Of a stretch of 5,152 nt of DNA, positions 1 through 4,610 are shown in pieces. The position numbers were made by a program, and so were the translations under genes. The number at the start of each line of letters is the position of its first letter. The stretch's first letter is position 1. Where the stretch lies: the NCBI GenBank assembly GCA_015478765.1, contig JADMKR010000087.1, positions 1 through 5,152 on the forward strand, read 5' to 3'. This DNA comes from Flavobacterium sp. (GTDB lineage Bacteria; Bacteroidota; Bacteroidia; Flavobacteriales; Flavobacteriaceae). The notes beneath the pieces are model-generated. The model searched no databases. It was not told the DNA's origin and saw only the letters and a program-made list of their open reading frames with translations.

Positions 1-179
1 ACAGCGAGTTCGCGAACCTCGAAGCCGCATTTTCGGCAATGGTCGGCAACACCCATAAGAAATTCACAGTATCGCAAATCCGCACTTTCTACGGAACGGT
101 AACATCGGAGATATTCACACTCTACCCGATGCCGTTGCTGGATGCTGCCCGAAGATTAAAGATAACCAATGAAAACTAA
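1..179 (+). CDS. C-terminal end of an unidentified protein (5' truncated by window edge)
   Basis: An open frame enters from the left edge (first full codon at base 3) and ends at TAA 177-179, giving 58 visible residues that finish in DAARRLKITNEN. The visible part is mixed alpha/beta in character, with a hydrophobic stretch around EIFTLYPMPLL. I do not recognise a family from this tail. Its stop overlaps the first possible start of the next gene (ATG 169), which fits translational coupling within one early transcript. In transposable phages the gene before such small early ORFs can be the MuB-like ATPase, but nothing seen here proves that. The codon use and smooth junction make a real gene likely even though its start is outside the window. 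Confidence 0.7.
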   Translation, partial: SEFANLEAAFSAMVGNTHKKFTVSQIRTFYGTVTSEIFTLYPMPLLDAARRLKITNEN

Positions 180-486
180 CATGACCGAAACCCAAATCGT
201 CGACCGGCTCGAGCTGCTTTACACAGTTCTCCAGTACGGCTCGTTTAAAACCGCCACGTTCAGCATCGCCGAGCGCATATTGATCAACCAGGAGCGCGGG
301 TCGCTTTTCGAACTCCGGGCATCCATGAGCGGGGAATTTCCTGCTGAGGAATGCCGACGCTATAAAGTGCCCGCAAAACTAGAGCAGCGCATTCAGGAAA
401 TAAACGACCTGATTAGTCGCGCCAACTGGGCGGCACCCGAAAAACCAATTCAATACAACAACGACCGAATATTAACTCAATACTAA
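169..486 (+). CDS. hypothetical phage early protein, 105 aa
   Basis: Encodes a soluble, charged, mostly helical protein with no signal peptide, membrane segment or recognised motif. The C-terminal half carries a likely helix (KLEQRIQEINDLISRAN, about residues 69-86) followed by a polar tail. Two starts are possible: ATG 169, which overlaps the end of the preceding gene by 11 bases, and ATG 181, which lies two bases after that gene's TAA and would give 101 aa. No Shine-Dalgarno distinguishes them, as is normal in Bacteroidota. Seven bases separate its stop from the next gene, so it belongs to the same transcript. I do not recognise the family; its role is unknown beyond being part of a phage early block. 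Confidence 0.7.
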   Translation: MKTNMTETQIVDRLELLYTVLQYGSFKTATFSIAERILINQERGSLFELRASMSGEFPAEECRRYKVPAKLEQRIQEINDLISRANWAAPEKPIQYNNDRILTQY

Positions 487-493
487 ATACAAA

Positions 494-1186
494 ATGTCAA
501 TCGATTTAACCAAATTATCAGCAGCCGATCTAAAACGCGAACTCGCCCGACGCGAAGAGGCAAAAACCGAAAACCGCGAAGCTTACAAAGCACTCGTACT
601 CGAAACCGTCCCGAAGGTCTTTGACGAGATCATGTATGCATCCAACTACATGAAGGATTTGAAAGGACGCATTTTCAACTATTTTAAGGATGTGATGGAA
701 CTCAAGGCCGCAGCCTACGAGATCAAAGAAAAACAAGCCTCGCACACCTTTACCGATGAAAAGTACAGCATCACCATCGGGTACCGGCAAACAGATGGTT
801 GGGACGATACCGCCAGCGCGGGAATCGCCAAAGTAAACACATTCCTGCAATCATTGGCCACCAACGAGGATTCGGCAAAACTGGTCGAGTCGATCAACTT
901 CCTTTTGAAAAAGGATGCCAAAGACAACCTGAAAGCAAACCGTGTGATGGAGCTGCAAAAAATGACGTCCAAATTCAATAGCCCGGAGTTTACTGATGGT
1001 GTTGATATCATCGTGAAATCATACAAACCTGTGCGCTCTTGCTGGTTTGTCGAAGCTTCGGTTTTAGGCAAGGATGGCAAATGGCAAACCGTGCCACTCT
1101 CCATGTCGGCTGTGGACTTTCCTGCCGGCTTCGAATTCAATTTTTTCAGTGACACTAAACTAACGGAAGATGGAAACAGTAACTAA
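494..1186 (+). CDS. DUF3164-like phage protein
   Basis: A 230-aa soluble protein. The N-terminal third is highly charged and helical, probably coiled coil (LKRELARREEAKTENREAYK, residues 13-32, continuing through KAAAYEIKEK at 71-80). The C-terminal part (about 90-210) follows the DUF3164 plan as I know it: a short beta strand (YSITIGYRQTDGW), a helical stretch, LKANRVMELQKM at 147-157, then FTDGVDIIVKSYKPVRSCWFVEAS and a closing KWQTVPLSMSAVDFP. DUF3164 proteins occur in early regions of transposable phages; their biochemical function is not established. The ATG has an A-rich leader and no Shine-Dalgarno. Its end overlaps the next small gene by 17 bases. Family assignment rests on pattern recognition only and could be a distant relative rather than a clear member. 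Confidence 0.7.
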   Translation: MSIDLTKLSAADLKRELARREEAKTENREAYKALVLETVPKVFDEIMYASNYMKDLKGRIFNYFKDVMELKAAAYEIKEKQASHTFTDEKYSITIGYRQTDGWDDTASAGIAKVNTFLQSLATNEDSAKLVESINFLLKKDAKDNLKANRVMELQKMTSKFNSPEFTDGVDIIVKSYKPVRSCWFVEASVLGKDGKWQTVPLSMSAVDFPAGFEFNFFSDTKLTEDGNSN

Positions 1187-1328
1187 AGCACAGGAGATTT
1201 TTATGGCCGTTTGCATGGTCTTGGGAACCCTCGGCTCGTTGGCCTTTCTCAGTCTGATTTTACTGGCCGCAAGGGAAACATATTTCAGCCACCGCGAAAA
1301 GCGCAAATCCCGCAAGAGCCATGAGTAA
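1170..1328 (+). CDS. small single-span membrane protein, 52 aa
   Basis: A short frame starting at ATG 1170, inside the end of the DUF3164-like gene (17-base overlap), and ending at TAA 1326-1328. The protein has one clear hydrophobic helix at about residues 11-34 (from FMAVCMVLGTLGS to LILLAA), followed by a strongly basic tail with HREKRKSRKSH. The charge pattern predicts an N-out, C-in single-pass inner membrane protein. It overlaps the next membrane protein gene by 8 bases (ATGAGTAA), so the two are likely translated together. No family is recognised. Small membrane proteins in phage early regions can affect host division, exclusion or lysis, but no specific role can be read here. Confidence 0.6.
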   Translation: METVTKAQEIFMAVCMVLGTLGSLAFLSLILLAARETYFSHREKRKSRKSHE

Positions 1329-1533
1329 GGAAAGACGCGCATACGGCATGATCGCATTCCTGTTACTTCTCACAGTCATTTTTACCGTGCTGAAAATAAC
1401 AGGCCCACTCGCCGATTGGAGTTGGTTTAAAGCATCCTTCCCGCTGTGGTTCCCGATTACTTTCATTGTGGGTACAGCAATCGGGTTATGGCTCTTTGGA
1501 TTGGCAAGAGCAATCGCCGCACGTATTCCGTAA
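1321..1533 (+). CDS. small phage membrane protein of the Tmemb_185A / 'Fragile-X-F' type
   Basis: A 70-aa protein with two predicted membrane helices, about residues 9-28 and 43-64, joined by a short Trp-rich loop. It shows the pattern I associate with this small phage membrane family: LTVIFTVLKITG (17-28), WSW (33-35) and PLW (41-43). These proteins are annotated in phages by similarity to the transmembrane Fragile-X-F-associated domain, but their function in phages is unknown. The N-terminus is basic (MSKERR), consistent with a cytoplasmic start. The ATG overlaps the stop of the preceding membrane protein gene by 8 bases, suggesting coupled translation of a membrane protein pair. It is the last gene before a structured gap. 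Confidence 0.7.
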   Translation: MSKERRAYGMIAFLLLLTVIFTVLKITGPLADWSWFKASFPLWFPITFIVGTAIGLWLFGLARAIAARIP

Positions 1534-1551
1534 TTCAGGAATAAAACGAAT

Positions 1552-1571
1552 TATTACCGATTTAGGTAATA
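1552..1571. promoter_or_regulatory. perfect 7-bp inverted repeat in intergenic gap (possible operator or RNA hairpin)
   Basis: TATTACC (1552-1558) and GGTAATA (1565-1571) are exact reverse complements around a 6-base spacer GATTTA. It lies in the only sizeable gap between the two phage gene blocks, just after the membrane protein gene. It could be a repressor binding site or a weak hairpin. There is no following T-run, so it is not a standard terminator. Confidence 0.4.
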
Positions 1572-1573
1572 TC

Positions 1574-1616
1574 CTCCGGATAGGCAAAACGCCTTTGTTC
1601 GAGTCAAAGGCCGGAG
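1574..1616 (+). other. nested hairpin upstream of the six-gene operon, resembling a tRNA acceptor plus T-arm
   Basis: CTCCGG (1574-1579) pairs exactly with CCGGAG (1611-1616). Inside, CCTTTG (1592-1597) pairs exactly with CAAAGG (1605-1610) around the 7-base loop TTCGAGT, and AGGC (1582-1585) could alternatively pair with GCCT (1591-1594). The loop and its flanking G and C match the tRNA T-loop consensus (GTTCGANNC). The outer stem followed by this arm has acceptor-stem-like geometry, but the D and anticodon arms are absent, so this is not a tRNA gene. It sits 12 bases before the next start codon. A structured leader controlling the downstream operon is the simplest reading. Confidence 0.4.
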
Positions 1617-1628
1617 CAAAATTTTTAA

Positions 1629-1955
1629 ATGATGACAGCAACTAAACCCATCACCTATACCGGCTCCGGCAGCGCGATCGACAATTACAAGTCGGCAAAG
1701 CCGCAGAGTAACGAGAACTGGGGTTTGTTCAAAAAGAACAATCAACAGCACCGCACCATACTGTCGCTATTACGACAGGCGCAATGGACTACCGAACACG
1801 ACACCTTTGGCGAAGTCGCCGATCTCGAGCGGTTCTCCAATTGGCTCAAAAGCGAAAAGGCACCCGTGCGCAAGCCATTACTTGAAATGACCGAGAAGGA
1901 AGTTTCCAAAACCATTGTCGCGCTTACAGGCATCGTGAATCACAAATACAAATAA
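1629..1955 (+). CDS. phage protein in the Gp16/GemA position, 108 aa
   Basis: Encodes a basic, mostly helical soluble protein. The N-terminal 30 residues are polar and probably flexible (TYTGSGSAIDNYKSAK). The folded part runs from about 38 to 106: HRTILSLLRQAQWT, DLERFSNWLKSEKAPVRKPL (66-84) and MTEKEVSKTIVALTGIV (87-103). The order helix, L-R-x-F-x-x-W-L-K, PV-K-PL, then M-T-x-x-E-x-S-K-x-I is a pattern I associate with hypothetical proteins of Bacteroidota transposable phages. It recalls the Mu Gp16/GemA helical unit, although that link is an inference. Starts ATG 1629 and ATG 1632 are adjacent; neither has a Shine-Dalgarno. It opens a six-gene operon. Confidence 0.65.
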   Translation: MMTATKPITYTGSGSAIDNYKSAKPQSNENWGLFKKNNQQHRTILSLLRQAQWTTEHDTFGEVADLERFSNWLKSEKAPVRKPLLEMTEKEVSKTIVALTGIVNHKYK

Positions 1956-1957
1956 TC

Positions 1958-2092
1958 ATGGAACGCGAATTCCCCTGCGAGCACACCGACCATTATATCA
2001 AAGTGCTAAATGTTACCGCAACATGCGAAGTCACCGTCCGGGCATGTGTAGAATGCGATGAAGAATTAGACGAACCCGAAACCAACTGCTAA
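1958..2092 (+). CDS. 44-aa Cys-rich protein, probable small zinc-binding protein
   Basis: A short frame from ATG 1958 to TAA 2090-2092. Its start is two bases after the preceding stop and the next ATG is one base after its own stop, so it fits the operon exactly. It has five cysteines and two histidines in 44 residues: C7-x-H9 (with H12), C23, a C30-x-x-C33 pair in the ACVECDEEL segment, and C44 at the C-terminus. The C-x-H ... C-x-x-C arrangement suggests a minimal zinc knuckle, as seen in many small phage proteins of the 'CxH...CxxCGE' type. The tail is acidic. No function can be assigned. Confidence 0.6.
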   Translation: MEREFPCEHTDHYIKVLNVTATCEVTVRACVECDEELDEPETNC

Positions 2093-2093
2093 T

Positions 2094-2438
2094 ATGAAAA
2101 TCAAACTTCAATTATCCGAAAAGCAACTCAGCGCACTTGTGTATTCTTTCAACGCTCTCGGCTATGATCCTGCACAGCGCACTCGTGAGATTAAAGTTGC
2201 CCGCAACGTGCTGGATCGAGTATCGCTGAAATTCAAAAAAAAGCAGCTTGAGTTGTCGATTGTCCCGCCCACAATCTTCCACCGGAGTACGGTAAAAAAG
2301 CATGGCTTTTCACTTGAATATTTCGAGGCGCACTATCTCGAGCGGTTCATCACTATTGCGATGGACCATCCACTAAACGAATACGACCGGAACGTCCTCC
2401 GGCTTATCAATACTAATTTAAACCAACAGTTATCATGA
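2094..2438 (+). CDS. hypothetical phage protein, 114 aa
   Basis: A basic, helix-rich soluble protein. It starts with an amphipathic segment (MKIKLQLSEKQLSALVYSFN), then REIKVARNVLDRVSLKFKKK (31-50), which is a strongly basic helix and could contact nucleic acid. The C-terminal half is more hydrophobic and aromatic (EYFEAHYLERFITIAM, 75-90) and ends in a polar tail. I do not recognise a named domain. The ATG is one base after the upstream stop, and the end overlaps the DUF4406 gene by four bases (ATGA), so it is clearly part of the operon. Role unknown. Confidence 0.65.
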   Translation: MKIKLQLSEKQLSALVYSFNALGYDPAQRTREIKVARNVLDRVSLKFKKKQLELSIVPPTIFHRSTVKKHGFSLEYFEAHYLERFITIAMDHPLNEYDRNVLRLINTNLNQQLS

Positions 2439-2743
2439 CAAAAATTTACATCGCTGGCAAAGTGACAGGCGAGAACCTGGCCGAATGCCGTTACAAGTTT
2501 GCAGTAATGCAGGAATCACTCGAGAACCGGGGCTTTGAAGTTGTCAACCCGATGGAGGTTGTGAAAGACCCGGCAACGCCGTGGCAGGATGCAATGGACT
2601 TATGCTTTGCCGCGCTCGCGGAATGCGACGCCATTTACATGATGCCCTGCTCAGTGCATAGCAAAGGCGCACAGCTCGAACTGGAGTACGCACTTGACAA
2701 GAACTTTTTGATCTATCACGAACTTCAAAATGTAGAGGCATGA
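2435..2743 (+). CDS. DUF4406 protein (nucleoside 2-deoxyribosyltransferase-like fold)
   Basis: A 102-aa protein matching DUF4406, a compact Rossmann-like family related to nucleoside 2-deoxyribosyltransferases. Visible landmarks are the N-terminal strand and turn KIYIAGKVTG (3-12), FEVVNPMEVV (34-43), the PWQDAMDLCFAALAECDAIYMM segment (49-70), and the conserved S-x-G-A-x-x-E motif at 76-82 (SKGAQLE), which in the related enzymes forms part of the nucleotide site, with Glu as the likely nucleophile position. The length is normal for the family and no key residue seems missing. It is often carried by phages and may act on nucleotides, but no DUF4406 substrate is firmly known to me. It is coupled on both sides by ATGA overlaps. 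Confidence 0.85.
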   Translation: MTKIYIAGKVTGENLAECRYKFAVMQESLENRGFEVVNPMEVVKDPATPWQDAMDLCFAALAECDAIYMMPCSVHSKGAQLELEYALDKNFLIYHELQNVEA

Positions 2744-3060
2744 AAGCGCGGAACGGACAAATGACCACAGGACCGAGCCTTGGAGAAAAGTTTGCAACGG
2801 CAATGCTAACGATACGGCAACTAGATCACAACGAGCATAGCTGGTATTTGGGAGAAGAGGTCAAGAAAGTACACCGGGCTGCTTTGAACTTCTTCAACCG
2901 CAACCCTTGGGTAGACACCACCGACATAAGGATATCACATCTCTGCGAAATGTCAGAGTTATCTAATTGTGTGTATGACAATGAGTGTGACGGGTTCAGG
3001 GAATTACGAGCGGCATTAAATGAATATGCAACTGCACTTTATTCTTCAGATACACCATGA
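2740..3060 (+). CDS. hypothetical phage protein, 106 aa
   Basis: A soluble, helical protein with three cysteines (C69, C77, C83) in the central part LCEMSELSNCVYDNEC and a C-terminal helix ELRAALNEYATALY. The first 12 residues are polar, and an alternative start at ATG 2761 (residue 8) would remove part of them. ATG 2740 is preferred because it forms the ATGA overlap used throughout this operon. The stop also overlaps the next gene by four bases. The protein has no motif I recognise. Its function is unknown; its position between DUF4406 and a replication-like gene suggests an early role. Confidence 0.65.
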   Translation: MKARNGQMTTGPSLGEKFATAMLTIRQLDHNEHSWYLGEEVKKVHRAALNFFNRNPWVDTTDIRISHLCEMSELSNCVYDNECDGFRELRAALNEYATALYSSDTP

Positions 3061-3512
3061 CACAAGTATCCACTTACCGCGCCAAAGGCAAAACCATCGG
3101 ACTTGTATTCCTGTTTAAATACGATTTAAACGGCCATTTGCGCGGCTTTGAAATTGCCGAGGGGCAATTGAACGACGAACAGGTTGGTTGGCTGTTCTCG
3201 ATCAACTTTCCCGCTACTGAGGCCGTAATGCAAAAGGTGTGGATGAAGCTGCCAAAATATACCAAAGTGTTCGTAGTCGAACGATCTGCGGCAGATATAT
3301 CCTTTGATGCGCTCTGGGAGCTGTACGATCACAAAGTAAAAAGGGTTTCGGCTGAAAAGGCGTTCAATAAACTCAACGAAGCCGACCGAATCAAGTGCTT
3401 CATCGCAATACCAGGCTACCTTCTTTACCTCACCCGCAAGCGCACCGGAAAGGCGATGCTCGCCACATTTATTAACCAACGCTACTTTGAAGACGAGTGG
3501 CATAAAGCTTAA
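3057..3512 (+). CDS. phage replication organiser / helicase-loader-like protein, 151 aa
   Basis: The N-terminal half (about 1-80) is an alpha/beta segment (TIGLVFLFKYDLNGHLRGFEI, with KYTKVFVVERS). The C-terminal half (82-148) follows a pattern common at the ends of phage replisome-organiser and helicase-loader-type proteins: FDALWELYDHKVKRVSAEKA, FNKLNEADRIKCFIAI, a Tyr-rich helix (YLLYLTRKR), then MLATFINQRYFEDEW. In those proteins this F-x-x-x-W-x-x-Y ... K-x-A ... L ... TFI-x-x-x-Y-x-E/D-x-W module occurs near the C-terminus of primosome factors. A stand-alone copy is plausible here, and its partner helicase is not in the window. It is the last gene of the operon. Its stop codon TAA (3510-3512) forms part of the left core of the attC-like repeat A. 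Confidence 0.6.
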   Translation: MTQVSTYRAKGKTIGLVFLFKYDLNGHLRGFEIAEGQLNDEQVGWLFSINFPATEAVMQKVWMKLPKYTKVFVVERSAADISFDALWELYDHKVKRVSAEKAFNKLNEADRIKCFIAIPGYLLYLTRKRTGKAMLATFINQRYFEDEWHKA

Positions 3513-3637
3513 CGTGCCAGCGATAGGCGAGGTTGCGACAACTTAGAAAAAACTTAAAACGATGAACAAATTTTCAACTACCAATTTATTTTCCGACGAT
3601 GCAGAAATGCAGCAATCTTGCTTATCGCCGGTTATAG
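3507..3637 (+). repeat. attC-like recombination repeat A
   Basis: The left core is GCTTAAC (3507-3513), fitting the integron R'' consensus RYYYAAC. Then come 6 unpaired bases (3514-3519) and left arm 3520-3536. The right arm 3612-3628 pairs with it over all 17 positions (14 Watson-Crick, 3 G-T). Then follow 2 bases and the right core GTTATAG (3631-3637). The 75-base loop holds the start codon of the DUF1643 frame, and the right arm lies inside that frame, so the repeat is easily missed. The upstream gene's stop is inside the left core. It shares TAACGTG and GATAGGCGA with repeat B. The likely crossover point, by analogy, is between G3631 and T3632. Confidence 0.7.
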
Positions 3638-4125
3638 CCAGTGCTGTTATTTCCGAATGTGGAAATTACCGCTATTCTCTTACTCGAGTTTGGGATGAAA
3701 GCAAGCCCAAAGTGATGTTTATTATGCTTAATCCATCAACCGCTGATGCAAGTAAAGATGATCCAACGATTAGGCGCTGTATTGCTTTTGCAAAAACATG
3801 GGGTTATGGCGGTTTATTCGTATGCAATTTATTTTCTTTCCGGGCAACAAACCCCAAAGACTTGCTGAAAATTGGCAATCCGTTTGGTGATGAGAATATT
3901 TGGCATACTCGAAAATTATCTGATGAAGTTACTACGATAATTTGTGCGTGGGGAAACAAACCGATCCTACACAAGCTTTTGAAAAATCAAAATCCGTACA
4001 AACTATTGGATTTTGCCTGGCTAAAGCTTCATTATCTGGAATTATCAAAAGACGGAACGCCAAAGCATCCACTCTATCTGAAAGGAGATCGATTTCCTGT
4101 TCAGGTGGCTTATGTAGTTCCGTAG
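3562..4125 (+). CDS. DUF1643 family protein
   Basis: A 187-aa protein with the main DUF1643 landmarks: CGNYRYSLTRVW (33-44), KVMFIMLNPSTADASKDDPT (50-69) running into IRRCIAFAKTWGYGG (70-84), NLFSFRATNPKDL (89-101), and a C-terminal block LHYLELSKDGTPKHPLYLKG (156-175). DUF1643 is common in phages and mobile DNA; its biochemical role is not known to me. The length and motifs look complete. The oddity is the start: ATG 3562 lies in the loop of repeat A, and residues 1-23 are encoded upstream of the inferred cassette boundary. Within the cassette no ATG, GTG or TTG occurs in frame until the GTG/ATG codons 51-52, which are already inside the domain. It is A/T-rich relative to the operon on its left. 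Confidence 0.9.
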   Translation: MNKFSTTNLFSDDAEMQQSCLSPVIASAVISECGNYRYSLTRVWDESKPKVMFIMLNPSTADASKDDPTIRRCIAFAKTWGYGGLFVCNLFSFRATNPKDLLKIGNPFGDENIWHTRKLSDEVTTIICAWGNKPILHKLLKNQNPYKLLDFAWLKLHYLELSKDGTPKHPLYLKGDRFPVQVAYVVP

Positions 4126-4257
4126 CATTGGCTATAACGTGATGCAGATAGGCGATGTGGCGGATTTTGGAACACTGAACCTTCTGTAAGAACTAAACTT
4201 GATTTGAAAAACAAAACTTAATATTAACCGAGAACCCGCCATATTGCCTATGTGCTG
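3632..4257 (+). mobile_element. gene cassette 1 (DUF1643), attC-like type
   Basis: This 626-bp unit is bounded by the predicted crossover points in repeats A and B. Its two ends are inverted repeats. The start, GTTATAGCCAGTGCT (3631-3645), is complementary to AGCATTGGCTATAAC (4124-4138) with a single G-T wobble, and two further wobbles extend it to 17 positions. In integron cassettes the left core of the cassette's own attC is complementary to the core at the cassette's own start, because the two adjoin in the circular form. That rule is met here. It is A/T-richer than the phage operon to its left and carries one gene in the array orientation. Confidence 0.65.
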
Positions 4258-4263
4258 TTATGT
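4132..4263 (+). repeat. attC-like recombination repeat B
   Basis: The left core is CTATAAC (4132-4138) and the right core GTTATGT (4257-4263). The main arms 4148-4163 and 4236-4251 pair over all 16 positions (14 Watson-Crick, 2 G-T). Two more pairs at the base (4145-4146 with 4253-4254), across a G-G mismatch, leave 6 unpaired bases on the left and 2 on the right, as in repeats A and C. The loop is 72 bases and A/T-rich. The repeat lies 6 bases after the DUF1643 stop. The left core is complementary to the right core of repeat A, and only its ATAAC part is complementary to its own right core. The likely crossover point is after G4257. Confidence 0.75.
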
Positions 4264-4610
4264 GCTGGCCTTCCCACAAACTTAAATAGAATGATAAACA
4301 AAATAATTGAAATCGCATTTAGTGGCTTTTGGCCATTTGTAGGAATGATGATATTACTAAACGGAGCGGCCTATTTTGCTGTAAATGGTTTGGTAAAAAT
4401 ATGGAGCAGATTTATGAGAATGTTAATGGTTAGAAAACACGGTTGGCCGCCTATTCATTTAGATGCTGATGGTGATTGGAAACCTGAGCCAAAAGCGGAC
4501 GATGATGCTTCTTAGGCTTGCACATAACGTTGAGAGTATAGGCGAAGGAGCGGATTTTCGAGCAGAAAATTCGATTCAAGCCGTTCAACCGCTCTTTTGC
4601 CTATACTGTG
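4258..4610 (+). mobile_element. gene cassette 2 (small membrane protein), attC-like type
   Basis: This 353-bp unit lies between the predicted crossover points in repeats B and C. The ends are inverted repeats: 4257-4271 pairs with 4514-4528 over 15 positions (13 Watson-Crick, 1 wobble, 1 mismatch), including the exact nine GTTATGTGC / GCACATAAC. This again fits a circular precursor whose two ends formed one recombination site. It carries a single short gene, whose stop codon is embedded in the outer arm as in cassette 1. It is A/T-rich. Confidence 0.65.
4291..4515 (+). CDS. small membrane protein, 74 aa (cassette 2)
   Basis: It starts at ATG 4291, which gives MINKIIEIAF and one long hydrophobic segment (about residues 12-36, FWPFVGMMILLNGAAYFAVNG). 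A basic juxtamembrane stretch (WSRFMRMLMVRKHG) follows, then a conserved-looking cytoplasmic tail with GWPPIHLDADGDW (51-63) and an acidic end. A longer frame opening at GTG 4252 is unlikely because it would read through the right end of repeat B. The charge pattern predicts a single span with the tail inside. The R-K-H-G-W-P-P-x-H-x-D-x-D-G-D tail recalls small proteins I have seen beside phage or mobile genes, but I cannot name a family. It is the only gene of its cassette. Confidence 0.7.
   Translation: MINKIIEIAFSGFWPFVGMMILLNGAAYFAVNGLVKIWSRFMRMLMVRKHGWPPIHLDADGDWKPEPKADDDAS

Noticed and set aside
715..1155. 146-aa minus-strand frame opposite the DUF3164-like gene
   Set aside because: It is fully antisense to a gene with recognisable family features, and its translation has no domain-like pattern; it is a shadow frame.
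1574..1617. A complete tRNA gene
   Set aside because: Only acceptor-like and T-arm-like parts exist; there are about 12 bases where the D and anticodon arms should be, and no CCA follows.
3126..3503. 125-aa minus-strand frame
   Set aside because: It is antisense to the replication-like gene, which fits the operon by ATGA coupling; no independent support.
3942..4142. 66-aa plus-strand frame inside DUF1643
   Set aside because: It is out of frame within a clear DUF1643 domain and runs into repeat B; a shadow frame.
4252..4290. GTG-initiated extension of the 74-aa membrane protein
   Set aside because: The extra residues would come from the right end of repeat B; ATG 4291 gives a normal membrane protein start.
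4148..4607. Repeats B and C as intrinsic terminators
   Set aside because: No T-run follows the stems, the loops are 72 and 35 bases, and the conserved flanking AAC/GTT cores are not explained by termination.
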